A stretch of DNA of 64,000 nt, taken from positions 17,275,123 to 17,339,122 of the forward strand of contig OZ025263.1 of the NCBI GenBank assembly GCA_964019135.1, given 5' to 3'. The notes beneath the pieces were generated by a model, which was given only the letters and a program-made list of their open reading frames with translations, searched no databases and had not been told where the DNA came from. Made by a program: the position numbers and the translations under genes. Source of the stretch: Arenicola marina (Eukaryota > Annelida > Polychaeta > Arenicolidae). This document shows positions 59,601-62,929 of this stretch, piece by piece (positions within the stretch are counted from its first letter, which is position 1; every line of letters starts with the position of its first letter).

Positions 59601-61899
59601 GGTTGGGCGGGGGGGGTAGGAGGGAGGTGGGGTTGGAGCTGAAGATGGGGGAGTTTGGCAATGGGTGGGGTGGAGAGCAAGGTGGGGGCGGAGCTGGGGG
59701 GCTGGCAGGGCGTGGGGTGGGGAGCGTGGGTTGGGGGGATGTGGGAGGGGGAGGGGGTTGGAAAGTGCTAGAAGGGCACTAGGGCTGCCGCATACATGCA
59801 GGTAGCCTGGTGGTTTGGTGGCCCACAGCCGCCTTCGTGGCACGGACACATCTGGGGGTTACTAGGGACCCCCATGTGACTTATAGCGGGCTAAGCGTTG
59901 CGGAGCGGGGAGGGGGGGGGGGGTGGAGAGGGAGGGGAAGCGTCCTGGCGAGTTCACCGTGGCCGGCTGACCCCCCAGGGTGCTGCACCACCGCGGGTGT
60001 CCACCACGGGAGCCAACAATTTCAGGGGTTGGTTTTCCTCCTCGGGTCATTATTCACTCGAGCCCATCGAGTCAAGGGCAGGGGGATGAGTGAGACGGTG
60101 CAAGGCGGGATGGGGAAGGGGGGGGGGTGAGGGGGTGGACCTATGCGTGCCGCGGAAGGGGCGGTGGCGGATACTTCCTGAGCTTGGTATTAAAATGCCC
60201 CGCAGTCCTTAATAGCGCAACGATGAGACCATTAGCGGGTACGCGCTAGATTCACACCAAGGAAGGCAAAGAACGCATTTATAAACAGGATTTGGACAGC
60301 GAGGAGAGTATATTCGGCAAACGAAACAAATCTTTAATGATTCTCTCATAATAACAAATGGCCCAAAGATGACACGGATTGGGCGTCTACGCAGTGGCTG
60401 AGTACTACAAGCATTGTATCACGTTATTTGTCAGTAGGCCTGTAGCTATAACCTTATTTCTGGATCACGCATTTGTTGAAAGACAGATAAGCTATCAAAC
60501 AATATGTTTTATAGTAATATTAGCCACTTCAATATTCAAAAATATCATTTTCTTCTCTCAAAACTACCATCTTGATATCCGGTCTTAAAACACGTGCGTT
60601 TGAAGTTAGCGTAGAGGGCGTTGGTCAGGGCAGAAAAGTCACGAGCCATAGACTATTTGCCGCACGATAACGTGTGACCTGGCGCGGTCAAGGTTAAGGT
60701 CACCATGGCAGGGTCAGATCAACGTAAACAGCTCGCCCCGAGGGGTCATTACGTTCGTTGCTAAATACCGAAACACCCGCTAGCCTACCAGCAGTCTGGT
60801 CGTTGTAACGGCTGGTGAGTGGCCGGTGCACACAGCGTAAACACTGGTCGTTAAACAGTTTCAGCGCTGCATTATGGAAAATCACACCAGCAAAGAGAAT
60901 CCCAGAGCTTACAAGACAGCACCGGTATGTTGATAAATGTGAAGCAAGCGGCCAGTTTCATATAATGATGAACTTCTTTCTTTTCGGTCCTTACTTTAGT
61001 TTGTAGGCACGCCACTTGATGATTTACCCAACCTGTTCGGAGAAAGATCTAAGAGATCTACGCGACTGATGTAAGTGGTCCAGGGGCCATGCCACACATA
61101 AAGACCAACCGGATGAGAGGCTGGAAGGAGATGCAAAGAAACCAAAAAAACTCGGAAAAAGAAAGTCTATTCCAGCTATGTGCCAGCATCTGGTGGTATC
61201 AAGGTGGTGAGATGCACACAACCAATGGAAGCATCCTAGACGTTCGCCTTTTGGCTTGACTAGCTAACTGCCTTGCAGACAGACATGAACCACACGGAGA
61301 AGGAGAAAGAAGTGAATACGACGATATGATTTCGGTGTTTAGTTATTTGCAGCACACGCCCATGGATGCCCCTCACTTAAGATGATTTTCGCCCTAGCCC
61401 TCTTCGTGTTGTCTCCACGTTGCGCTGGTCTAACAAGCGACTTCAATTATTCATCGTTAGTGTCTTAATTAACTTTTGTCACGGTTTATTTAGCTCAATA
61501 GGCCACAGCAATTACTTGTTGTTTCTGCCACAATAAGCTCATGTAGTAGAAAGTGTTGATCAAACTGAAACCAACCAACCAAATCAAACGATGGAGTATA
61601 AATATGTACCCCATGCTATTTTTAATGATGTAAACAAGTATAGTAAATAACGTGCAATCAATTAATTAATTGCTACGTAGTTCTGAGCGTGACGAAGCGA
61701 CGTCACATTTATACGGTTATTGATTCGGCTTTATTTATGTTCAATGCATAGCAGATATATATAAATATATATACGAAAAGGAAGACTTACTTTTGCCTTT
61801 TTTCTGGATTTGAGCTGCTTCTGCTGTGTGGAGGAGAGCCACCAGGACCACCAAGGGCACTAGAAGGCCCAGTCTTTGTACTAACACAGTCCACGACAT
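12922..61899 (-). CDS. Fibrillar procollagen alpha chain, clade-A-like (VWC + triple helix + COLFI), 50 coding exons
   Basis: Predicted secreted procollagen chain of 1,469 residues that would trimerise through its C-propeptide and be processed into extracellular fibrils. Domain order: signal peptide (about 1-29), VWC module with ten Cys (38-96), minor helix of 14 triplets (105-148), N-telopeptide with a possible Ala-Gln N-proteinase site (149-187), major helix of 336 triplets (188-1195), C-telopeptide (1196-1226) and COLFI propeptide to 1469. I assembled it by locating every GT-AG exon with a Gly-X-Y or propeptide reading. All exon phases join without a frameshift and the coding length is 4,410 bp, including the stop. 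The VWC N-propeptide separates it from TSPN-type (V/XI) chains. N-terminal cross-link motif KGHR ends exon 12, as in vertebrate genes. Oddities are one Gly-to-Ala break, loss of propeptide cysteines 2 and 3, and a missing C-terminal KGHR. Orthology to a particular vertebrate chain cannot be assigned. Confidence 0.95.
13480..13698 (-). CDS. Collagen exon 49: COLFI core with N-glycosylation site
   Basis: Encodes residues 1349-1421 (219 bp, phase 0 to 0). It contains [15 protein letters not shown], the strongly conserved N-glycosylation sequon followed by vertebrate Cys6, and ends at DEC-Gln, the equivalent of Cys7. Acceptor TTGCAG, donor GTGAGC. Confidence 0.95.
13784..14143. repeat. Tandem copies of the exon 48 donor junction
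   Basis: The real donor junction (TACATACCGAGAAGCCGTTTTCC on the plus strand at about 14114-14136) is echoed at about 14017 and 13881 by a TACATACCGGGAAGACTGTT word. A decayed copy lies at about 13795. Each copy is followed by CGTACCCCTCC and a C-rich spacer and preceded by CTGTGAGAACCACG-like sequence. Copies are 85-136 bp apart. The better copies keep a GTATGT donor on the minus strand. Confidence 0.75.
14121..14299 (-). CDS. Collagen exon 48: COLFI with calcium-binding loop
   Basis: Encodes residues 1289-1348 (179 bp, phase 1 to 0). It holds [19 protein letters not shown], the calcium loop that keeps the Asp, Asn, Gln and Asp positions known from vertebrate propeptide structures, but with Ser where vertebrate Cys3 lies. 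Cys4 (VFC) and Cys5 (QTC) are present. It ends [14 protein letters not shown]; the start codon is split with exon 47 (G/GT). Confidence 0.95.
14565..14800 (-). mobile_element. SINE family A, copy 1
   Basis: Shares about 170 bp with 35411-35600 (GCTTTAACCACTTTTGGTCA, then GCGTCAATGGGAGAAGGAA, then GAGCCATGTCCCCG, then ACACAGACATGGCCACAG). On the minus strand a tRNA-like box B (GGTTCGAGCC) heads the shared body. The tRNA-like head is less complete here than in the second copy. Insertion lies in the intron between exons 47 and 48. Confidence 0.7.
15055..15124. repeat. 17-bp tandem repeat, 4 copies
   Basis: The unit TACGTGGGTAGTGGTTA repeats head to tail with almost no divergence inside the intron between exons 47 and 48. 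Confidence 0.9.
15817..15952 (-). CDS. Collagen exon 47: COLFI N-terminal part
   Basis: Encodes residues 1244-1288 plus the first base of codon 1289 (136 bp, phase 0 to 1). It contains [20 protein letters not shown]: the Cys of ARTC is vertebrate Cys1, but the following LAMAH has Ala where vertebrate chains usually have Cys2 (KMCH). Acceptor TTGTAG, donor GTAAGC. Confidence 0.93.
16461..16511 (-). CDS. Collagen exon 46: start of the C-propeptide
   Basis: 51 bp, residues 1227-1243, [17 protein letters not shown]. The Gly-Asp-Asp near the start resembles BMP-1/tolloid C-proteinase sites, which have Asp after the cut. Donor GTAGAG, acceptor TATAG. Confidence 0.88.
16923..17015 (-). CDS. Collagen exon 45: C-telopeptide
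   Basis: 93 bp, residues 1196-1226, following directly on the final GPP triplets. It begins [20 protein letters not shown], is rich in Gly and Tyr, and has one Lys (RPKGPD) that could serve in cross-linking. The non-helical composition marks the end of the major helix. Confidence 0.9.
17501..17536 (-). CDS. Collagen exon 44: terminal (GPP)4
   Basis: 36 bp encoding four Gly-Pro-Pro triplets (helix residues 997-1008), the usual stabilising cap where helix nucleation starts at the C end. The exon is itself a near-perfect 9-bp tandem repeat, so copy number may vary between alleles. Acceptor TTGTAG, donor GTAAGT. Confidence 0.92.
17799..17834 (-). CDS. Collagen exon 43 (helix 985-996)
   Basis: 36 bp, [12 protein letters not shown]. 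Donor GTAGGT, acceptor GGCAG. Exons 42-44 together are 18 bp shorter than the vertebrate end of the helix as I align it. Confidence 0.9.
18183..18254 (-). CDS. Collagen exon 42 (helix 961-984)
   Basis: 72 bp, eight triplets including [10 protein letters not shown], which aligns with the GKDGLNGLPG segment near the C end of vertebrate chains. Donor GTAAGA. Confidence 0.9.
18441..18494 (-). CDS. Collagen exon 41 (helix 943-960)
   Basis: 54 bp, six triplets: [18 protein letters not shown]. Acceptor ACCAG, donor GTAGGT. Confidence 0.92.
18800..19090 (+). repeat. Interspersed repeat family R1, copy 1
   Basis: About 290 bp between a G run (18780) and a C run (19078). It starts TTCCTCGGGAATGG and contains five or six degenerate copies of GTGAACTGGGAA at irregular spacing. 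Homologous to 42376-42670 in the same orientation and to 40516-40805 inverted. No coding capacity or terminal inverted repeat is evident. Lies in the intron between exons 40 and 41. Confidence 0.75.
19320..19373 (-). CDS. Collagen exon 40 (helix 925-942)
   Basis: 54 bp, [18 protein letters not shown]. In register with the vertebrate C-terminal cross-link segment GDRGIKGHRG but with GWPGMP in place of GIKGHR. Trp in a triple helix is rare. Confidence 0.92.
19962..20015 (-). CDS. Collagen exon 39 (helix 907-924)
   Basis: 54 bp, [18 protein letters not shown]. Acceptor TTGCAG, donor GTAACA. Confidence 0.92.
20253..20306 (-). CDS. Collagen exon 38 (helix 889-906)
   Basis: 54 bp, [18 protein letters not shown]. 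Donor GTACGT. Confidence 0.92.
20400..20650. repeat. AT-rich simple repeats with (TTA)n
   Basis: A degenerate ATATCATATATACCATTATC-like repeat at 20420-20560 is followed by a (TTA)n microsatellite at about 20566-20645, ending 17 bases before the donor of exon 37 (20661-20666). Confidence 0.85.
20667..20720 (-). CDS. Collagen exon 37 (helix 871-888)
   Basis: 54 bp, [18 protein letters not shown]. Donor GTGCGT, acceptor GTCAG. Confidence 0.92.
21013..21228 (-). CDS. Collagen exon 36 (helix 799-870)
   Basis: 216 bp, 24 uninterrupted triplets from [10 protein letters not shown] to GPSGAPGMQ. It equals four fused 54-bp units. The donor GTATGC is followed at once by a G/C homopolymer and (GT)n on the plus strand. 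Confidence 0.95.
21262..21455 (-). mobile_element. SINE family B, copy 1 (tRNA-like box B)
   Basis: Shares GGTGTTTTGGGCCGCTTCTG, then TGCACACAAG, then AACTGGG, with 39815-39900. Minus strand shows box B-like GGTTCGCATCC near 21388-21400 within a tRNA-like region. Lies in the intron between exons 35 and 36. Confidence 0.6.
21752..21859 (-). CDS. Collagen exon 35 (helix 763-798)
   Basis: 108 bp, 12 triplets beginning [16 protein letters not shown] and ending GPLGSR. Donor GTGAGT, acceptor TACAG. Confidence 0.94.
22360..22467 (-). CDS. Collagen exon 34 (helix 727-762)
   Basis: 108 bp, 12 triplets from [10 protein letters not shown] to GEDGDG; notably acidic. Donor GTGGGT, acceptor GCCAG. Confidence 0.93.
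22555..22720. repeat. AT-rich palindromic TATATGATAT tract
   Basis: Repeated ATATGATAT and TATAATAT words able to form hairpins, in the intron between exons 33 and 34. No gene. Confidence 0.6.
22846..23061 (-). CDS. Collagen exon 33 (helix 655-726)
   Basis: 216 bp, 24 triplets from [10 protein letters not shown] to GAPGSPGSK, uninterrupted. Donor GTAACG, acceptor TGTAG. Confidence 0.95.
23118..23510. repeat. 62-bp minisatellite, about 6 copies
   Basis: Unit cores are GTTAAGTACGCTAAGAGCGT, then CAAGGGCGCTACTACGCT, then CGAACGTTAATTAC. Exact spacing of 62 bp between the first copies, diverging toward 23500. It fills most of the intron between exons 32 and 33. Confidence 0.9.
23535..23588 (-). 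CDS. Collagen exon 32 (helix 637-654)
   Basis: 54 bp ending in GLPGER, a GxxGER integrin-recognition type motif. Donor GTGAGT, acceptor CTGCAG. Confidence 0.93.
23987..24148 (-). CDS. Collagen exon 31 with Gly-to-Ala break (helix 583-636)
   Basis: 162 bp, 18 triplets. The sixth triplet reads Ala-Ser-Lys (GCA, 24101-24103) instead of Gly-Ser-Lys within [13 protein letters not shown]; everything around it is in perfect register. Donor GTCAGT, acceptor ACCAG. Confidence 0.94.
24627..24794. mobile_element. MITE-like element with about 38-bp terminal inverted repeats
   Basis: The left end (CTCGCCACTCGTTGAGGTCC, then GAAAATGACGTCATTA) is matched in inverted orientation by the right end (CGACGTCATTTTCGGAACGT, then AACAAGTGGCGAG). 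The element is about 165 bp with three further GACGTCAT words inside. No open frame; probable non-autonomous DNA transposon. Its right end is 29 bp from exon 30. Confidence 0.7.
24823..24876 (-). CDS. Collagen exon 30 (helix 565-582)
   Basis: 54 bp, [18 protein letters not shown]. Donor GTGAGT, acceptor TACAG. Confidence 0.93.
25523..25576 (-). CDS. Collagen exon 29 (helix 547-564)
   Basis: 54 bp, starts with [11 protein letters not shown], a GxxGER integrin-type motif. Donor GTACGT, acceptor CGCAG. Confidence 0.93.
26002..26055 (-). CDS. Collagen exon 28 (helix 529-546)
   Basis: 54 bp, [18 protein letters not shown]. Donor GTAAGT, acceptor TGTAG. Confidence 0.93.
26454..26552 (-). CDS. Collagen exon 27 (helix 496-528)
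   Basis: 99 bp, 11 triplets with [13 protein letters not shown], containing a GLPGER motif at helix 511-516. Donor GTAAGA, acceptor ACCAG. Confidence 0.94.
26930..27082 (-). CDS. Collagen exon 26 (helix 445-495)
   Basis: 153 bp, 17 triplets, starting [15 protein letters not shown] size equal to 54+54+45 suggests fused ancestral units. Donor GTAAGT, acceptor TCCAG. Confidence 0.94.
27338..27660. repeat. 31-33-bp minisatellite, about 10 copies
   Basis: Unit cores CCAGTGGCATGACGTGTTAT and CTCCATGGAGA. Two degenerate forms alternate in the middle (AAAACCAGCAGCATG), and the array decays toward 27650. Lies between exons 25 and 26. Confidence 0.9.
27666..27722. repeat. Duplicated donor junction of exon 25
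   Basis: GATGTACTCACAGCCGATCC at 27671-27690 copies GATGTACTTACAGACGATCC at 27709-27728, which spans the true donor and the last exon bases. On the minus strand the copy keeps a good GTGAGT donor preceded by a degraded end of the exon. Confidence 0.7.
27719..27826 (-). CDS. Collagen exon 25 (helix 409-444)
   Basis: 108 bp, 12 triplets from [10 protein letters not shown] to GPSGSS. Donor GTAAGT at 27713-27718, acceptor TGTAG. A second, duplicated donor lies about 40 bp into the intron. Confidence 0.94.
28294..28392 (-). CDS. Collagen exon 24 (helix 376-408)
   Basis: 99 bp, 11 triplets from [10 protein letters not shown] to GPRGPQ. Donor GTATGT, acceptor TCTCAG. Confidence 0.94.
28663..28716 (-). 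CDS. Collagen exon 23 (helix 358-375)
   Basis: 54 bp, [18 protein letters not shown]. Donor GTGAGT, acceptor TTTTAG. Confidence 0.93.
29173..29217 (-). CDS. Collagen exon 22 (helix 343-357)
   Basis: 45 bp, [15 protein letters not shown]. Donor GTAAGT, acceptor TTTAG. Confidence 0.92.
29485..29592 (-). CDS. Collagen exon 21 (helix 307-342)
   Basis: 108 bp, 12 triplets, opening with [10 protein letters not shown] (GxxGER motif). Donor GTAAGA, acceptor GACAG. Confidence 0.94.
29905..29958 (-). CDS. Collagen exon 20 (helix 289-306)
   Basis: 54 bp, [18 protein letters not shown]. Donor GTGAGT, acceptor TTTCAG. Confidence 0.93.
30055..30260. repeat. 57-bp minisatellite, about 3.5 copies
   Basis: Unit alternates TTGACCATACTGATCGTATT and TACCATACTGACATATTTAC with exact 57-bp spacing. 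Unrelated in sequence to the 57-bp array at 2.6-8.2 kb. Degenerate GACCATA words continue to about 30580. Confidence 0.85.
30580..30716. repeat. 10-bp tandem repeat (TTGACATATR)
   Basis: About 13 copies of TTGACATATG/TTGACATATA in the intron between exons 19 and 20, likely derived from the same GACCATA-rich sequence upstream of it. Confidence 0.85.
31013..31120 (-). CDS. Collagen exon 19 (helix 253-288)
   Basis: 108 bp, 12 triplets from [10 protein letters not shown] to GESGKR; Ser-rich. Donor GTGAGT, acceptor TTGCAG. Confidence 0.94.
31465..31563 (-). CDS. Collagen exon 18 (helix 220-252)
   Basis: 99 bp, 11 triplets from [10 protein letters not shown] to GPKGET. Donor GTACGT, acceptor TTTTAG. 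Confidence 0.94.
31806..31850 (-). CDS. Collagen exon 17 (helix 205-219)
   Basis: 45 bp, [15 protein letters not shown]. Donor GTAAGT, acceptor CGCAG. Confidence 0.92.
32378..32476 (-). CDS. Collagen exon 16 (helix 172-204)
   Basis: 99 bp, 11 triplets from [10 protein letters not shown] to GDAGRP. Donor GTACGT. Its acceptor (CTGACAG|GGAG) is the first unit of a 45-bp tandem array, so several identical acceptor-like sites lie upstream. Confidence 0.94.
32472..32885. repeat. 45/46-bp minisatellite containing the exon 16 acceptor, 9 copies
   Basis: CTGTCA cores at 32477, 32522, 32567, 32612, 32658, 32703, 32748, 32794 and 32839 are spaced 45 or 46 bp. Each is followed by GTACGAAACACA and GCTATAGCCAAACCACCCA. 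The first unit overlaps the real 3' splice site. Copies at 32612 and 32794 keep CACTGACAG on the minus strand; others carry CAATGACAG or CGATGACAG, which still end in AG. Confidence 0.9.
33102..33200 (-). CDS. Collagen exon 15 (helix 139-171)
   Basis: 99 bp, 11 triplets from [10 protein letters not shown] to GGSGNK. Donor GTAGGT. The acceptor and the first exon bases (GACAG|GGTATGCG) are amplified 13-fold in the adjoining intron. Confidence 0.94.
33191..33535. repeat. 27-bp minisatellite containing the exon 15 acceptor, 13 copies
   Basis: CTGTCA words at 33201, 33228 and every 27 bp to 33525. The unit on the minus strand reads GATCCTGACAGGGTATGCG then ATATGTTT, so each copy holds a TGACAG acceptor plus the first eight bases of the exon. 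A CTTGACAG variant recurs at 33282 and 33390, 108 bp apart, showing four-unit block duplication. Confidence 0.93.
33841..33894 (-). CDS. Collagen exon 14 (helix 121-138)
   Basis: 54 bp, [18 protein letters not shown]. Donor GTAAGC, acceptor TTCCAG. Confidence 0.93.
34363..34461 (-). CDS. Collagen exon 13 (helix 88-120)
   Basis: 99 bp, 11 triplets. It starts GFSG directly after the KGHR that ends exon 12, the same junction as in vertebrate fibrillar genes. Donor GTACGT, acceptor TTGCAG. Confidence 0.94.
34827..34880 (-). CDS. Collagen exon 12 with N-terminal cross-link motif (helix 70-87)
   Basis: 54 bp, [18 protein letters not shown]. The Lys at helix residue 84 within KGHR matches the vertebrate helical cross-link Lys at 87 of alpha1(I). 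Donor GTAAGG. Confidence 0.95.
35411..35668 (-). mobile_element. SINE family A, copy 2, with intact tRNA-like head
   Basis: Minus strand begins near 35665 with a tRNA-like head: box A region GTAGCTCAGTGGGTTAGAGC and box B GATTCGAGCCCC. The body it shares with 14565-14760 follows. It ends just before the donor of exon 11 (35690-35695). Head-plus-body structure marks a tRNA-derived SINE family. Confidence 0.8.
35696..35749 (-). CDS. Collagen exon 11 (helix 52-69)
   Basis: 54 bp, [18 protein letters not shown]. Donor GTGAGT, acceptor ACCAG. Confidence 0.94.
36408..36461 (-). CDS. Collagen exon 10 (helix 34-51)
   Basis: 54 bp, [18 protein letters not shown], close to the GPMGPRGPPGPPGKN segment of vertebrate chains. 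Donor GTGAGT, acceptor CCTAG. Confidence 0.94.
36740..36793 (-). CDS. Collagen exon 9 (helix 16-33)
   Basis: 54 bp, [18 protein letters not shown], matching the conserved GFQGxxGEPGEPG near the helix start. Donor GTACGT, acceptor TTCAG. Confidence 0.94.
37187..37231 (-). CDS. Collagen exon 8: start of major helix (helix 1-15)
   Basis: 45 bp, [15 protein letters not shown]. First triplets of the major helix after the N-telopeptide. Donor GTCAGT is a weaker GT site; acceptor CCACAG. Confidence 0.92.
37420..39268. repeat. 45-bp minisatellite, about 41 copies
   Basis: Unit cores ATGACCACATATACAGGAGG and TCACCCCAAACACAGTGGGT, repeated every 45 bp with variants (ACAGG/AGAGG, CAAACAC/CAGACAC, CATGACC/CAGGACC). 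It fills the intron between exons 7 and 8 and ends at the donor of exon 7. Long frames open on both strands are a by-product of a unit length divisible by three. Confidence 0.95.
39275..39391 (-). CDS. Collagen exon 7: N-telopeptide and N-proteinase region
   Basis: 117 bp, residues 149-187. Starts [19 protein letters not shown] and ends ASSYYQAQN before the first Gly-Pro-Met of the helix. The Ala-Gln near the start is a plausible ADAMTS-type N-proteinase cut, and EKAGG resembles the telopeptide cross-link Lys context of vertebrate type II (EKAGG). Donor GTGAGT, acceptor CCACAG. Confidence 0.9.
39710..39778 (-). CDS. Collagen exon 6: minor helix, C-terminal part
   Basis: 69 bp, residues 126-148, [20 protein letters not shown] then PGQ. 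It completes the minor helix of the N-propeptide. Donor GTGAGA, acceptor GCCAG. Confidence 0.92.
39812..39905 (-). mobile_element. SINE family B, copy 2 (fragment)
   Basis: GGTGTTTTAGGCCGCTTTTG, then TGCACACAAG, then AAACTGGG, matching 21262-21330; only the shared end is present. Confidence 0.55.
40322..40412. mobile_element. Inverted-repeat fragment with GATCCGCCCCTG end
   Basis: AGGGCAAATCCAGGGGGG faces TGCTGGATCCGCCCCTGG across about 60 bp, an element related to those at 10.7 and 54.0 kb. Confidence 0.45.
40516..40808 (-). repeat. Interspersed repeat family R1, copy 2 (inverted)
   Basis: Reverse-complement relative of 18800-19090 and 42376-42670: TCGTGTTCCCAGATCACGAA near the left end and CCAATCCCGAGGAT near the right, with internal TTCCCAGTTCACGG words. 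Preceded by a run of about 16 G. Confidence 0.75.
41290..41840. repeat. G-rich degenerate minisatellite (GTGGGAGGGTGGGAGA)
   Basis: About 550 bp of variable GGGTGGCAGGGTGGGAGACT-like units in intron 1. No gene. Confidence 0.85.
42376..42670 (+). repeat. Interspersed repeat family R1, copy 3
   Basis: TTCCTCGGGAATGGGTGTTT to TTTGGGAACACGACCCCC, closely matching 18800-19090, between a G run (42348) and a C run (42659). Confidence 0.75.
43625..44012. repeat. 21-bp minisatellite, about 18 copies
   Basis: Unit CATGAAAGGCTACAATAAGG plus T, degenerate at both ends, in intron 1. Confidence 0.9.
45373..45417 (-). CDS. Collagen exon 5: minor helix
   Basis: 45 bp, residues 111-125, [15 protein letters not shown]. 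Donor GTGAGT, acceptor CTCAG. Confidence 0.93.
45744..45761 (-). CDS. Collagen exon 4: micro-exon, start of minor helix
   Basis: 18 bp, residues 105-110, GEMGQP. Acceptor TTTCAG and donor GTAAAT. The in-frame join and Gly register with exons 3 and 5 support it despite its size. Confidence 0.85.
46083..46102 (-). CDS. Collagen exon 3: micro-exon, acidic linker
   Basis: 20 bp completing codon 98 and encoding EDDLAD (to residue 104). A T-rich tract and TTTTAG precede it and GTGAGT follows. It restores phase from 1 to 0 between the VWC exon and the first Gly triplet, which is the main support. Confidence 0.82.
46382..46564 (-). CDS. Collagen exon 2: VWC module
   Basis: 183 bp, phase 1 to 1, residues 37-97. 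[18 protein letters not shown] opens a complete VWC domain with ten Cys, including CFECEC in the middle and the closing GECCPKC. The whole module is one symmetrical exon, as in COL1A1, COL2A1 and COL3A1 relatives. Acceptor TTACAG, donor GTAAGT. Confidence 0.95.
46780..47008. repeat. Degenerate tandem repeat, TAATAGATGTCCTAACTTGTG type (array 1)
   Basis: About five or six decayed copies of TAGATGTCCTAACTTGTGAT with AAATTGTGACAAT spacers. Same unit as the array at 49.1 kb. Confidence 0.75.
49070..49292. repeat. 29-bp tandem repeat, CCTAATAGATGTCCTAACTT type (array 2)
   Basis: About seven copies of CTAATAGATGTCCTAACTTA followed by TGACACATC, better conserved than the related array 2 kb away. 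Confidence 0.85.
49675..50090. repeat. Degenerate G/T-rich minisatellite (GGTCTGGGGGTCCTGG)
   Basis: About 400 bp of 9-to-18-bp units. The minus strand reads as Pro/Asp/Gln/Thr-rich peptide in several frames, which reflects repetition rather than coding. Confidence 0.85.
53925..54150. mobile_element. Inverted-repeat element(s) with CAGGGGCGGATCCAG termini
   Basis: Three CAGGGGCGGATC(C/T)AG ends, spaced about 37 and 35 bp, occur at 53926-54012. The opposite end CTGGATCCGCCCCTG lies at 54132-54146. The outermost complete pairing spans about 54000-54147. Confidence 0.6.
54150..54890. repeat. 16-bp minisatellite, about 46 copies
   Basis: Unit GTGTGGGCTGGTAGAG repeats to 54890 with C/T and A/T variants. 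It begins directly at the GCCCCTG end of the preceding inverted-repeat element. Three units make 48 bp, so one minus-strand frame stays open for 271 codons. Confidence 0.93.
55710..56095. repeat. 13-bp tandem repeat (GTCATTGTGGTAT)
   Basis: About 28 copies with variants (GTGCTGT, GTGGTAC) in intron 1. Confidence 0.9.
57165..57320. repeat. About 31-bp tandem repeat
   Basis: About five degenerate copies of CTTCTCAACTGCATCACCAA followed by GACTTTACAGA. Just upstream, a duplicated TCGCCTTGCACCCCCCCCCC segment occurs at 57005 and 57042. Confidence 0.75.
59400..59790. repeat. G-rich low-complexity tract
   Basis: GGCAGGGCGTGGGGTGGGGA-like words over about 390 bp; apparent Pro-rich frames on the minus strand are compositional. 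Confidence 0.7.
61791..61899 (-). CDS. Collagen exon 1: start codon and signal peptide
   Basis: 109 bp, residues 1-36 plus one base. ATG at 61899, then a basic residue, a long hydrophobic core ([14 protein letters not shown]) and a HTAEA-Ala cleavage region followed by QIQKKGK. The donor is a strong GTAAGT at 61785-61790, and its phase 1 matches the VWC exon. The start was chosen because it is the only Met that gives an immediate signal peptide. Confidence 0.88.
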
Positions 61900-62100
61900 G
61901 TTGAACGGTCAGTCCGGGTCCAACGACGTACGTCGGGCATCAACAACAGGAATCAGTAAAACACACACGGATGAATAAATCCGATACGCTACAGCAGGAT
62001 GACGTCCGGAATGAGCTTGGCGGGATGGATGGATTGATTGATTGCAGGATTGACGGGTCGATCAGGTCTGGATCAAGGGACGGACTATCTCACGCTACCA
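61900..62100 (-). promoter_or_regulatory. Probable 5' UTR / promoter-proximal region
   Basis: Upstream of the start codon I see no TATA box. A GATGACGTCC CRE-like word lies at about 61998-62007 and a short GATT/GGAT simple repeat at 62020-62055. The transcription start and any non-coding first exon are unknown. Confidence 0.35.
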
Positions 62101-62925
62101 GGACTTCAAAGATCCCGGCAAACGTCTGAGTTAGGCTTCCGTCTATCTCTCCGGATCGGTCCTGGGCTTCTGGCAGGCAGGCGGGCAGGCAGGAGGTAGG
62201 TAGGCGGCAGACAGAGATCCCGGAAAGGGCGTCCCGTCGGCGATCCTTCCTTCCTTTCTCGCGTCCTGGCTCCTGGATTCCGCGGCCTCGGACGTCTCTG
62301 ATCCTGAAGCCGCGAACGCCTTGAGTTCGTCTCTCGTGTTGCGCCCAGCGTATGCCTGGCGGCCAACTGTCGGCTGATCTGGAAGGCTGGCGTCTTTTCT
62401 ATGGTCGGGATGCCGGCTAATGGGGGGTCCCCCCCCGCTATCCCGATGCCGCCCCCGGGGTACGCCCGACCACCGGGACCAGGACGGGTGAGGGGGGGGG
62501 GGTGGTATGGTCGTAACAATACGTCGGGATCAGGGTAGTGCTAGGGGGTGGGGGTGGGCGAAGGGGCGGGGCGGGGCCCCGGGGACCAGGGTGAGTGCGG
62601 GAGGAGAGGGGGGGGGGTAGAGAGGGAGGAATGGAGGGAGGAAATGTGGACGGGGTAGGGTGGGAAGAGGGTAGGGGAGGGTGCGGGGGCGAGACGCCCA
62701 ACGTGTTGTAACTCAAAAGGGAACTAACCTGGAGGTGCTGTTTTTGTGTGGAGACATGCTCCCTAACTGTACATGAGCCTTGTGCATGGCCCATAAAGCT
62801 TGGCTAGAAGGATGTGTAAAATTGTAAACTTGCAGGCTGCAAAAAATCCTGAGGCATCTCGTCTGGGAAGATCTGGAGACTCCCACACAGTATGGGACAA
62901 CATGTCACGTACTCAGAATAGACCC
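62101..62925. other. Upstream flank, GC-rich, no gene recognised
   Basis: Between the promoter-proximal region and the 51-bp array. It contains G runs near 62490 and 62610 and a GGCAGGCAGG stretch near 62175. Pro/Arg-rich frames are compositional. Confidence 0.45.
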
Positions 62926-62929
62926 GAGG

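Larger units (their letters stand above)
46565..61790 (-). other. Large first intron (15.2 kb)
   Basis: Joins the signal-peptide exon to the VWC exon. It holds several tandem arrays and an inverted-repeat element but no further exon or gene that I can support. Unannotated stretches (47.0-49.0, 50.1-53.9, 57.4-59.3 and 59.8-61.8 kb) look unique or simple-sequence rich. By size it is a natural place for regulatory elements, which I cannot identify. Confidence 0.75.

Noticed and set aside
61024..61260. Possible retrotransposon tail resembling the end of a LINE reverse-transcriptase frame
   Set aside because: Only a vague resemblance in a short stretch, with no conserved motif that I can point to.
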